Source: an uncultured Pseudomonadales bacterium (GTDB lineage Bacteria > Pseudomonadota > Gammaproteobacteria > Pseudomonadales > Azotimanducaceae). From it: a DNA stretch of 38,922 nt. The stretch is from NCBI GenBank assembly GCA_905182155.1, contig CAJJAX010000003.1, positions 1-38,922 of the forward strand, in the 5' to 3' direction. The position numbers were made by a program, and so were the translations under genes. The notes under the pieces were generated by a model, which was given only the letters and a program-made list of their open reading frames with translations, was not told the DNA's origin and made no database searches. This document shows positions 14,991-24,900 of the stretch, piece after piece (the stretch's first letter is position 1; the number at the start of each line of letters is the position of its first letter).

Positions 14991-17213
14991 ATGCCATTTC
15001 CTACGAGACTCGGTCTACTCTTGCTGCTGGGTACTGTTGCCTCGAACCTGTTTGCCAGCATCCCGATTGGCCGAATCAATGCCATTAATGAGCAGCTAGA
15101 ATTAGGCCAGTATCAGGCGGCAGAAAAGGCCGCCTTGGCGTTGCTAGATTCCCAGCAACTCGCAACCGACGATGTCAGCACCTTAGAAACCTTGGCAGGT
15201 CGTTTTACGACGGCCGGGCTTCGTGACCAAGCGGGCACACTCCTAACCAAAGCAGCAGAGTTGCTGGATGCCCCTCAAACGAGTAGCGACCGTGAAACAC
15301 TGTTACGAATTGGCGCAAGCTTACAGGCGCTGAACTTGCGAAGTCAGGCCGTTGGGGTCCTCTCGCGGGGCATTCGGATTACCGGCAAAGATTCAGCGGA
15401 CCGTCTCAATGCTGCAGGTTTCCAGTCTCTGGGCGATCTGGCCTTTGAAACCGGTGATCTAGAGGCTGCGGACTCAGCCTATACCAATTCCGAATCGGCT
15501 CTGCAGGCAGACGACCTGCAAGCTCGAGCGGCGCTTGTCGTGCGGCAAATTAAACTGGCGGTTGCGCGGGCAGATGCCGCCCAAACGATGCAGCGTTATA
15601 AGGCCTATCAAGGTCTGCTGACACAATTAACCGGTGACCTTAGCCTTGCCCGAATGAACCTAAACGTCGCAGCAAGCCTCCTAGCATCAGACGAGCCAGC
15701 CTGGGCGGCAGATATCACGCTGCTCATTGAACAGGCTGCCGCCCTCGCAGCAACCGATGGCCAAGTGATGTCTGAAATTGAACAAATGCGAGGGCAGGTC
15801 GCGGCGCTGGTTGGTCAGCCGGATGCGGCGCTGGTAATGCTTCGACGCGCACTCGCTGGGCTTGGCTCGGACGCAATGCCCGCCCAAACCTATCGCCTGT
15901 ATTGGCAAATCGGCAAGCTTCAAGCCGAAGCGGGAGAAATCGACGCGGCATTAATCAATTACGAGCGCGCGATCGCAAATCTAGACCGGATTCGCGGAGA
16001 ATTACTGCAGGGCAGCACCCTAGTATTTACCGAGCGGGTGCTACCGGTTTATCAAGGCTACATCGAGCTGTTGTTAGAAAAGGCCCGGGTGCCCGGCCAG
16101 GAGAGCAAGTGGTTAGGGCAGGTGCAAGAAACCCTAGAAGGCCTGAATGCTGCTGAAATCCTAGATTATTTTGACGATAACTGCGTGCTACCTCGGGATG
16201 TGATGAGCCTTAGCAACACGGCAGCCGGGACGGCGGTGTTGTACCCGATTACGCTGGGCACGCGTCCCGTACTGCTAGTGCGAACGGCGAACGGCATCTT
16301 CCGATTCGATCTGGACGTTGATAATGCTCAGTTAAAAACAATGGCGCTGGCGTTTCGCGAGGCCATCACCAATCCCAAAACATCGCTGGCGGCTTACCAA
16401 GCCCAAGCCGGCGCGTTGTTCACAGCACTGCTTGGGCCTGCACAGGGCTTAATCGAGCGGTCTGCCATCACCACGCTGGTGACGGTGCCAAGTGCGTATT
16501 TGCGGCTTGTGCCCATGGCGGCGCTGCACGATGGCGAAGACTTCCTCGTGAATCGGTATCAGTTAGCGACCACCCTTGGGCTGCAATTGACGGAAAATGC
16601 CAGCATCGATAACGTCAACAGTTCGGCTTTTATCGGCGGCGTGTCGGACGCGGTACAAGGCTTTGTTTCCCTGCCCGGTGTTGAAACCGAACTTGCAGAA
16701 CTGAAAGATGCGTTATCCGCAACCCCGCTGCTTAATCGAAATTTCTCGGTGGCCAATGTTTCAAGCCGATTGAGTTCAGGCAATGACAGCATTGTCCATT
16801 TGGCGACCCATGGTTATTTCGATGGCGATCACGCCAATTCGTTTCTGTTAGCGCATGATGACAAAATCACCCTGGATCGGTTGCAAAGCACCGTGGGGGC
16901 TCGGCGTTTCACGGGTAATCCCTTAGACCTTTTAGTACTCAGCGCGTGCGAAACCGCGAAGGGCGATGAACGGGCGGCGCTCGGGCTGGCCGGGGTGTCT
17001 CTCAAGGCCGGTGCGCGCAGCACGGTTGCGTCTCTCTGGCCCATTGCGGATGCCGCAACCGCCATGCTGATGAAGCGCTTCTACGAAGAATTACGTGCCG
17101 GAAAAAGCAAAGCGGCGGCGCTTCAGTCGGCCCAGCAGATGCTGTTGTCCGACCCCGAATGGGCGCATCCAAATTATTGGAGCCCCTACCTACTCATCGG
17201 CAATTGGCTCTAG
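14991..17213 (+). CDS. Exported TPR-CHAT caspase-like protein of a two-partner secretion operon
   Basis: This encodes 740 residues. AAGGA lies 7 bases before ATG 14991. A signal peptide (T-R-L-G-L-L-L-L-L-G-T-V, ending S-N-L-F-A) indicates export, unlike cytoplasmic CHAT proteases. Residues 25-370 are alpha-helical tetratricopeptide-type repeats (L-G-Q-Y-Q-A-A-E-K-A-A; G-D-L-E-A-A-D-S-A-Y). Residues about 430-740 are a CHAT domain with the catalytic pair His607 (L-A-T-H-G-Y-F) and Cys653 (L-S-A-C-E-T-A), and the usual G-A-R-S-T-V-A-S-L-W block and Y-W-S-P-Y end. Its TAG overlaps the AGGAGG of the FhaC-type gene, so the two are cotranscribed. CHAT-TPR genes next to TpsB/TpsA pairs are a recurrent arrangement. 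A role in processing or controlling the exoprotein is inferred. Confidence 0.88.
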   Translation: MPFPTRLGLLLLLGTVASNLFASIPIGRINAINEQLELGQYQAAEKAALALLDSQQLATDDVSTLETLAGRFTTAGLRDQAGTLLTKAAELLDAPQTSSDRETLLRIGASLQALNLRSQAVGVLSRGIRITGKDSADRLNAAGFQSLGDLAFETGDLEAADSAYTNSESALQADDLQARAALVVRQIKLAVARADAAQTMQRYKAYQGLLTQLTGDLSLARMNLNVAASLLASDEPAWAADITLLIEQAAALAATDGQVMSEIEQMRGQVAALVGQPDAALVMLRRALAGLGSDAMPAQTYRLYWQIGKLQAEAGEIDAALINYERAIANLDRIRGELLQGSTLVFTERVLPVYQGYIELLLEKARVPGQESKWLGQVQETLEGLNAAEILDYFDDNCVLPRDVMSLSNTAAGTAVLYPITLGTRPVLLVRTANGIFRFDLDVDNAQLKTMALAFREAITNPKTSLAAYQAQAGALFTALLGPAQGLIERSAITTLVTVPSAYLRLVPMAALHDGEDFLVNRYQLATTLGLQLTENASIDNVNSSAFIGGVSDAVQGFVSLPGVETELAELKDALSATPLLNRNFSVANVSSRLSSGNDSIVHLATHGYFDGDHANSFLLAHDDKITLDRLQSTVGARRFTGNPLDLLVLSACETAKGDERAALGLAGVSLKAGARSTVASLWPIADAATAMLMKRFYEELRAGKSKAAALQSAQQMLLSDPEWAHPNYWSPYLLIGNWL

Positions 17214-17225
17214 GAGGGGACACGC

Positions 17226-18809
17226 ATGACACTCATAAAAACGATGACAAAAACACTTGTCCTAATGGCCGTTTTAGCCGTCAGTTATCAGGCCGTTGCG
17301 GATAATCAAGACCTCGCAAAGGGGATTGTGCTCAAAGCGGTCACGGTGACGGGCGCAACGGTCTTTACCGATGCCGATCTAGACCGCGCGATGGCGCCCG
17401 CGATCGGTGAAACGGTTTACATCGAAGATATTCTAGGGATGGTTGACGCCATTACCGCGCTGTATGTTGCGGCCGGCTACATTACCTCTGGCGCCGTGTT
17501 GCCCGATCAAGATGTTGCAGATGGTGGGATCACGATAAGCGTCGTTGAAGGCCAGTTAAACGGCGTGAACATCAAGAGCGCAGGGCGTCTAAAAACGGCT
17601 TTTATTGAATCCAAGATTAACGCAACCGCCCGCGGACCGCTCAACCTTGCGGATTTGCAGAAGGCCATCTCTCGACTTGAGGCCGAAGCCACCATCTCGC
17701 ATGTTCGCGGCGATTTAAAGCCGGGCGACACGCGGGGCACGTCGGTTCTAGACCTTGAAGTGGTTGAAGCCGATGCCTTTAAAGTGTTGGTCGGCGCCGA
17801 CAACTACAAAAGCCCCAGCGTGGGGGAGGGTCAAGCCGTGGTGTCGCTCGTCCACCTCAATCTTCTCGGCTATAACGATCAGCTGAATTTGAGTGCTCAG
17901 CAAAGCGACGGCGTGGAGGCCATGTCCTTGCGATACGATGTGCCCATTTCGGTCTTACGATCCCGCCTTGCGGTTTATCACAGTCAAGGCGACACCTTGG
18001 TGGTTGAAGAACCCTTTGATGAAATTTTTCTTGAAAGCGAGACCGACACCTCAGGGGTTCAACTTTCTTCAACTTGGCGAGAAGACAATGGCCGTTCTTG
18101 GCGCACAAATCTGTCTTGGGAAACCAAAGAGAGCCTCACGACGTTGCTCGGTTTGCCCTTTGACTTTTCGCCCGGCTCCCGCCTGGGTGTAACCGAAGCC
18201 AGCGTGCTGGGCTTCAATGTTGAATACAGCCAGCGCGGCGATGGTATGGGTTTCATGCTACGCGCCGGCCTGCGTTCAGGCAGCGATGACAATGGCCAGG
18301 GCAGCGCCAACAATGATGATGGCGACTTCAGCCTCTATCAGGTGCAAACCCAGTGGATTAAACGTTTGAATCAAGACCCTCTACAACCCGCATGGCTGGT
18401 TAAATTCAATCTCAATTACCAGGAAACGAGCGACACCTTACCCGCATTTGAACGCATGGGCCTGGGCGGACACGGCACGGTGCGGGGTTTTCGGGAAAAT
18501 CGTTGGTTGAAAGACTCTGGACTGACGGCATCGCTGATGCTCAGTGCGCCGCTGCTGCAATCGGATGGCCAAAATGGCATTGCGGTGCGAGCGGAGCTCT
18601 TTTACGACTACGGTCGGGGTGAAAATTCGGTTGCAGCACTCAATGTTGATACCAAGGTTTCTCTTCGGAGCGCAGGCTTTGGGTTAACGGCCGAGTACCA
18701 AAAATTGAGTTTTCGAATCGAACGAGCCCTTCGCCTTAATAAGAAAAACAAACTCGGCAATGCCTTACAAGACAGCGGTATCCATGTGGGAGTGACCTAT
18801 GAACTCTAA
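17226..18809 (+). CDS. FhaC/ShlB-family outer-membrane transporter (TpsB)
   Basis: This encodes 527 residues. The signal peptide ends near Q-A-V-A-D. Residues about 32-105 are the first POTRA domain (V-T-V-T-G-A-T-V-F), 108-180 the second, and 185-527 a 16-strand beta barrel. The barrel holds the diagnostic loop-6 motif V419-R420-G-F after G-G-H-G-T and ends G-V-T-Y-E-L, with a terminal hydrophobic residue as expected for BAM insertion. Length is normal for the family. AGGAGG lies 8 bases upstream of the ATG. It would export the TpsA protein encoded next, whose start overlaps this gene by 11 bases. Complete and intact. Confidence 0.93.
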   Translation: MTLIKTMTKTLVLMAVLAVSYQAVADNQDLAKGIVLKAVTVTGATVFTDADLDRAMAPAIGETVYIEDILGMVDAITALYVAAGYITSGAVLPDQDVADGGITISVVEGQLNGVNIKSAGRLKTAFIESKINATARGPLNLADLQKAISRLEAEATISHVRGDLKPGDTRGTSVLDLEVVEADAFKVLVGADNYKSPSVGEGQAVVSLVHLNLLGYNDQLNLSAQQSDGVEAMSLRYDVPISVLRSRLAVYHSQGDTLVVEEPFDEIFLESETDTSGVQLSSTWREDNGRSWRTNLSWETKESLTTLLGLPFDFSPGSRLGVTEASVLGFNVEYSQRGDGMGFMLRAGLRSGSDDNGQGSANNDDGDFSLYQVQTQWIKRLNQDPLQPAWLVKFNLNYQETSDTLPAFERMGLGGHGTVRGFRENRWLKDSGLTASLMLSAPLLQSDGQNGIAVRAELFYDYGRGENSVAALNVDTKVSLRSAGFGLTAEYQKLSFRIERALRLNKKNKLGNALQDSGIHVGVTYEL

Positions 18810-21195
18810 ATTGACCTTTCGATCGATCGCCTACTCGGCAACGTGTTCTGCTTGGTTGCTCGCCAGTTCCGCGGCTATGGCCGATATCACGCTTCAGGAA
18901 ACGGGCGAAACCTTAACGGGTGATATGACCATCAGCCAAGAGATGGGGTTGACCCAGGGCACGAACTTGTTGCATACCTTTTTAGCCTTCAATATTGATA
19001 CCGGTGAATCAGCAACCTTTACGGGAAGCAATGCCATTACCAACATTATTGCGCGGGTGAGCGGTGATGGCGCATCCCAAATCGATGGGTTATTACGCTC
19101 AACCATTACCGATGCGAACTTGTTCCTGATTAACCCCAACGGCGTTGCGTTTGGCGCTGGCGCCAGCCTTGATATTAACGGCAGCCTGCACATCTCGACA
19201 GCGGACAGCATCGTCTTCGGGGATGATTCTAGGCTGTTGGTGTCGGACACCGGGGTCAGCGGCTTTACCGCTGCGGCGCCATCGGCCTTTGGCTTTTCAG
19301 GGGTTGGGGCCGGCATCACCTTCGACGGCACCATGATTTCAACCCTCAACAATGATCGCGCGGCAGGCCTTTCCCTGGTGGGCGGCGATATCATGCTGTC
19401 TGAGAGCTCGATTACGCTTGCCGGTGGCACCATTGACCTAGTTGCAACCCAGGGCGAGCAGGATGTTGCCATCACGATGGCAGATCGCAGCTTTGACAGT
19501 GCGGCCTTAGGCGCGATTACGATTACCAATGCAGAATTCGTGGCCGGCAAGGTTGATCTAGACGTCAGTGGCGATGCGGCAGGGCAGTTATCGCTTGCTG
19601 GCAGCAACGTGACCCTCGAGCGCGCATTCGTGTTTTCCGATACCGAAGGCACTGGCACCGGTGGCGCCATTAATGTGCTTGCGACCGAGGCGTTAACGTT
19701 AACCGAGGGCGCACGGATTACCACCGATACCACAGGCGGTGGCGCCGGCGGTGACCTGGTTGTTCACGCTGGCGATGTGTCGCTATCGGGCACCAATACA
19801 GCGCTTGCCGCGAGTACGATTTCGGCTGGGGGCATTGCCGGCAGTATTGACGTGACAGCCGATAGCATTGCCATTATCGACGGCGCTCAAGTCAGTTCGG
19901 TAACCAGCACGGCCAGTCCTGGCGGGGATATTACCCTTAATACCGGCGAGTTGATGATGGCGTCTGGTGGTCAAATCTCGGGTCAAGCAACCTCGCGTGG
20001 GCAAGGCGCTGATGTGGTCATTAACGCAACCCAATCTATTGTCATTGATGCCACCGGCACCATTGCAGGCGAAGAGACCGGGATCCGGGTCGACAGCATT
20101 AACTTTTTACCCTTCTTCGTGGGCGGCGATGCGGGCGATATTGTCATTACAGCCCCCAGCTTAACGCTAAAGGGGAGCGCGGTGATTGCAGCACAAGCGT
20201 CCTTGCCCAGTTCAGGTGCACCTGGGGCCATCACGTTGAATGTCGGACAACTCGCAATTGAAGGCGGCAGCTCTGTGTCAACCTTGTCGAGCGCAAGTGC
20301 GGATGCGGGCGCAATCTCCGTTAACGCGAGCACCGTATCCCTGATCGGCGCCGGTTCTGGGTTTAACTCAACCACCCGTCGAAGCGGTGGGGGCGGCAGC
20401 ATTGTTGTCATGGCCGATAATTTCACGATGAGCGGCGGCGCAACGGCAGACACGTCTACAGAAGGCGCTGGGGCTGCCGGTAATATCAGCATTGATGTGA
20501 CGGGTTCGGTCAACTTGATGGATGCGAGCACGGAACTTGCCAGTCGGTCGAGCGGTGAGGGCATGGGGGGCAATATCAGTGTCTCGGGCGAATCCCTAAC
20601 CTTTAGTAACAACGGGGTACTGTCGGTCACCGCGAGTGGCGCGGGTGACGCCGGTAACATCAGTCTTATGGCCTTGAACCGGCTAGAAGTATTGGATGGC
20701 GCGCAGGTTCAAACCAATGCTGAAAACTCTGGCGGGGGTAATATCGACGTTGCGGTCATCGATACCATCTATTTGCGCAACGGTACCCTGACGGCTTCCG
20801 CTGGCGGCGCCGAGGGCAGCAGCAACGGCGGTAATATTAATATCGACCCCAGATTCTTAATTTTAGACAACGCAAGCATTGTGGCCCAGGCGGTTGCGGG
20901 CAATGGCGGTGTAATCGCATTGGTCGCAGACAACTATATCGCCGACATCAACAGCTTCTTGGATGCCTCTAGCGAGCTCGGTAATGACGGCGAAGTGCGC
21001 ATTACCACGCCTTACAACTCGATCTCTGGCATTTTAGGCACGCTCAACGCGAACTTCGATGCGGTGGCTCAAATCGCAACCGATGCGTGCTCCGCGCGTA
21101 ATTTAGAGCAGCGTAGCAGCCTGATTGTTCAGAAGAAGCAAGGCAACCTCAATGCACCGGGTGATTTGACGCCGATTCAGGGCGAAGAGTGCTAG
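18799..21195 (+). CDS. TpsA exoprotein with filamentous hemagglutinin N-terminal secretion domain
   Basis: This encodes 798 residues. The signal peptide ends near S-A-A-M-A. Residues 30-250 form the TPS secretion domain with N-I-I-A-R-V-S-G and N112-P-N-G, the motifs recognised by TpsB. Residues 250-750 are a right-handed beta-helix of short Gly/Asp/Ala-rich turns (G-G-x-I; G-D-I-x-I). The end has two Cys (D-A-C-S and E-E-C at the very C-terminus) with R-S-S-L-I-V, as in many short TpsA proteins found beside CHAT genes. GGGAG lies 6 bases before the ATG. It overlaps the transporter gene by 11 bases. Likely a surface-attached or released adhesin; the ligand is unknown. Confidence 0.92.
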   Translation: MNSKLTFRSIAYSATCSAWLLASSAAMADITLQETGETLTGDMTISQEMGLTQGTNLLHTFLAFNIDTGESATFTGSNAITNIIARVSGDGASQIDGLLRSTITDANLFLINPNGVAFGAGASLDINGSLHISTADSIVFGDDSRLLVSDTGVSGFTAAAPSAFGFSGVGAGITFDGTMISTLNNDRAAGLSLVGGDIMLSESSITLAGGTIDLVATQGEQDVAITMADRSFDSAALGAITITNAEFVAGKVDLDVSGDAAGQLSLAGSNVTLERAFVFSDTEGTGTGGAINVLATEALTLTEGARITTDTTGGGAGGDLVVHAGDVSLSGTNTALAASTISAGGIAGSIDVTADSIAIIDGAQVSSVTSTASPGGDITLNTGELMMASGGQISGQATSRGQGADVVINATQSIVIDATGTIAGEETGIRVDSINFLPFFVGGDAGDIVITAPSLTLKGSAVIAAQASLPSSGAPGAITLNVGQLAIEGGSSVSTLSSASADAGAISVNASTVSLIGAGSGFNSTTRRSGGGGSIVVMADNFTMSGGATADTSTEGAGAAGNISIDVTGSVNLMDASTELASRSSGEGMGGNISVSGESLTFSNNGVLSVTASGAGDAGNISLMALNRLEVLDGAQVQTNAENSGGGNIDVAVIDTIYLRNGTLTASAGGAEGSSNGGNINIDPRFLILDNASIVAQAVAGNGGVIALVADNYIADINSFLDASSELGNDGEVRITTPYNSISGILGTLNANFDAVAQIATDACSARNLEQRSSLIVQKKQGNLNAPGDLTPIQGEEC

Positions 21196-21900
21196 CTGGG
21201 TAGACCTTGCTCGCAAAGGGGTGGACCAAAGTCGTGAGCCTCCAGCTAGGAGACGCGTAAAGACTTACCACCCCATACGGCAGGTTCATCTAGCGGACTT
21301 TCGTCTTTATGGGCTTATAACTTGGACGAGTTTGTTCTTTTGTGCCAGCCCTGAGCCATCAGGCGGTCTAACCCAAAAGGCGATCATCGATCATCTTGGA
21401 TGACCTGCCCCGTGAAGCTGGACCCTATGACATCCCAGGGGCAAAGCATTGACCGCTGGTCTGCTGCTGATTCGTTATCTGTTTGGTTTTGAAGGTGACG
21501 CCCTAATTGCCGGCGCCATAGGCCGTGATGCCACCCGCAAGGATGCGGCGTCCGTTGAGGCCTATATTGAAGCCAGGTTGGGGTTAGGGGGTTAGGGCGC
21601 CTTGGATTAACGAAATTTCGATCCCGGTACCACATCGTGTTGTTGATTAAATTAGTACTTCACGGTGGCGCGCCATCGGCCAGCCCATTGAACTGCCAGT
21701 GCGAAAATAACCGTCGTCTTGAGTTCAGGCGTTTTAACAACGAACGCAGCCAGAGCAGATGTGGCGGTAATTGCGTGTTAAATTGATGACCTGTCGCCTT
21801 AAACCTGTTTACTCAAGAAGCTTTAGATGATTTTCCTGTTTGATTCTTCTATGCTCCTGATTATTCGCCACTGCGGCCCAACGATGCGTTCAACCTTTTT
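21196..21900. other. 705-bp gene-free region between TpsA and the TSP3 protein
   Basis: No intact gene is supported on either strand. It contains the relic described at 21374-21595. The 300 bases before 21901 are more AT-rich and probably carry the promoter of the gene at 21901, but no convincing -35/-10 pair stands out. No clear intrinsic terminator follows the TpsA stop. Confidence 0.5.
21374..21595 (+). pseudogene. Relic of a gene ending in a dockerin-like module
   Basis: From 21440 to TAG 21593-21595 one frame reads G-K-A-L-T-A-G-L-L-L-I-R-Y-L-F-G-F, then D-A-L-I-A-G-A-I-G and S-V-E-A-Y-I-E-A. This is the dockerin-like module of the neighbouring genes without its Asp-rich start, and it is preceded by in-frame stops with no start codon. 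In the same frame, 21374-21389 (CAAAAGGCGATCATCG) is identical over 16 bases to 36244-36259, which encodes the first strand of the second C13 peptidase (Q-K-A-I-I). The region may be what remains of a deleted C13/dockerin gene. The dockerin part is clear; the C13 part may be chance. Confidence 0.6.
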
Positions 21901-24900
21901 ATGATGGCACAGCTACTTCGATTTTTACTCGTTCTCTATACGTGCGCCGCCTTTGCGTCGAAGGCGGTTGCGTCTGATGATTATGAATCTAACGATACGC
22001 AAGAAACGGCGACTTTACTGATTGTCGGCGGCAAAGACCTACAGACCCATACGCTCAATCCTGATGGGGATGTGGACTGGTTCCGCTTTTACGCCCGCGA
22101 AGATGAAATCTACGATATTTTTACGACCGCCATTGGTGACAACATCGACCTTGTAATTGAGATCTACGATGGCGAAGGTGAGCTCGTTGGCGATCCGCTC
22201 GATAATTTCTTCCAAGGCGAGGCCGAACGAAGCTCGTTTAAGGCGCCTACAACGGGTCAATTTTTTCTAAAAGTCTTTGACTACTGCGATACCGATACCG
22301 CTGAGGGTTGCGATAGCGGCACGTCCGATGCCTATAGCATCTATGTTTTCGTGCCGGTTGGCGCTGCGGGTGGCACCGATTTGGCCGTGACCAACAGTTT
22401 TTCGGGCACGCCGCAAGTGGGCGCCGCCTTTCCTGTCACAGTCACGGCGACCAATAACGGTGGTCAACAGGAAGACAATACCGGCACGAACCTGCTGATC
22501 ATGACCTATACCGAGCCACCGCAGCCCGTGCCAGCATCATTGCCCGAAGGTTGTGTTGGTCAGCCCGGCTATATTCAATGCGCGCTCTCGGAACTGGCTG
22601 TCGATGCCAGTGTTGGCTATGAGTTTTCTTTTGTGTTCGAGCAAGAGGGTAACGTTCGAATCTCCAGCGCTGTGGCGGGGTTTGCCAATACCGATTACGC
22701 CTTGCAACAGCCCGATGATGCGCTCGCTAATAATATTGCTGAAAATGTCCTGACCGTTGCTGCCAGCGCCGGTGGCAATGACGCGGATGGGGATGGGGTA
22801 CTCGATCCCGCAGATAACTGCCCAGCAATTGCCAATGCGAACCAAACGGACACCGATAACGATGACGAGGGCGATGCCTGCGATACAGACGATGATGGGG
22901 ATGACATTGCGGATAGCGCCGACAATTGTCCCCTGACCTCAAATACAAACCAAACCAATACGGACGATGATACTGAGGGCGATGCCTGCGACACCGATGA
23001 CGATAACGACGCGGTGCTCGACGGCGTGGACAATTGCTCACTCGTTGCCAATGCTAGCCAAACCAATACCGATAGCGATGGTGACGGCGATGCCTGCGAC
23101 GCCGACGATGATAACGACGAGGTGCTCGACGGCGCGGACAATTGCCCCTTAATCAGTAACGCCGATCAAGCGGATGCGGATAACGACGGTAAGGGCGATG
23201 CCTGCGATAGCAGTAATGACAGCGATACCGACAACGATGGCATTGGGGATCTGCTTGATAACTGCCCAGCGGCTGCCAATTCAGACCAAGCAAACAACGA
23301 CAATGACGAGTCTGGCGACGTTTGCGATACCGATGACGATAATGACGCCGTGCTGGATAGCGCGGACAATTGCCCGCTGATTGCTAACGCTGGCCAGGCT
23401 AACAACGATGATGATGCGAGCGGCGATGCGTGTGATACCGATGACGATAACGACGCCGTGCTGGATAGCGCGGACAATTGCCCGCTGATTGCTAACGCTG
23501 GCCAGGTTAACAACGATGAGGATGCGAGCGGCGATGCGTGCGATACCGATGACGATAACGACGCCGTGCTGGATGATGCGGACAATTGCCCGCTGATTAG
23601 CAACCCCGACCAAGCCGATGAGGACCTTGATGGGGATGGCGATGCGTGTGATGCCGATATTGACGATGACCAGGTGGTCAACGACGCCGACAATTGCCCC
23701 TTTGATCCCAATACCGATCAAGCTGATTTAGATAACGACAATACGGGCGACGCCTGCGATGCCGATATCGACGGCGATGAAATACTCAATGGGGCTGACA
23801 ATTGCGAGCTCATCGCCAACCAGGATCAGGCCGATGAAGATGGTGATGGGCTTGGGGATGCGTGCGACGAAAATAGTGTCCTTGACAGTGACGAGGACGG
23901 AATAAACGATGACCTGGACAATTGCCCGAATAATGCCAATGCAGACCAAGCCGATGCGGACAATGATGGGGTGGGCGATGTTTGTGATGCCAGCCCAAAT
24001 GATTCCGATGACGACGGCATTGAAGATGATGTCGACAACTGCCCATTACTCGATAACGGTGATCAGTTAGATTTTGATGAGGATGGGGTGGGGGATGCCT
24101 GTGATGCCGATGCCGATGGTGATTCGGTGGATGACGCGGAGGATTTGTTTCCCTTTGATGCGAGAGGCGGGCTGGATACGGACAATGATGGTATGGCCGA
24201 TGAGTGGGAGGCGCTCAACGGTTTAGATAGCGCGGACGCCGCTGATGCGAGTTCGGATGCGGATGAGGATGGGTTAACAGCGCTCGAGGAGTTTGAAGGC
24301 GACACCGACCCCAACCAGTCGGACCTGCTGGCCCAGAGTCTCACGTTTGAGGCCCCGCAATTCTTGGTGGTTGATCAGCCTACAACCATCAAGCTCATTT
24401 ATGCCGCGGCAGATGAACAAGACACCACCGGGCTTGCCTTCCGGGTGCATTACGACAAAGCGATACTGGGTGATCTGATTGGTGAGTATTTTACGGCGTT
24501 TGAATTGGGCGGGGTCCGCCTTGGCGGTGTGGCGTTCGATGATATCGATGATTTCGATAATGACCCGCTCACCGATACCTATGAGGTGTTCGAGTGGTCT
24601 GATCTATCGGGCGCTTGGCCGAATACAGCAGACGCGACCGCGATTCTGTTATCCGGTACGATCACGCCGAACGAAACTGTCACGAGCGTCCGTGTTGGGC
24701 TTTCGGCAATCTCGGCGGCAGCGGGGTATGTGCTTGACCTTGATCAACTGAGTCTTTCGGTTGGGCGCGTCTCGTTAGATATCGACGGCAATGGCAAGGC
24801 TGAAGCCCTAACAGACGGATTACTGGTGATTCGATACTTGTTCGGATTTCGGGGCGAAAGCCTGACTGCGGGCGCCGTGGCCTCTGATGCCCAGCGGCGC

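Noticed and set aside
18894-19733. 279-codon open frame on the minus strand opposite the TpsA gene (also 19983-20660)
   Set aside because: Composition is Ser/Pro/Ala/Val-rich with no domain pattern, and it lies fully opposite a clear TpsA gene. It is a by-product of the Gly/Asp/Thr codons.
21221-21403. 60-codon open frame after the TpsA gene
   Set aside because: No ribosome site and no domain; its only recognisable part is the short Q-K-A-I-I relic described under 21374-21595.
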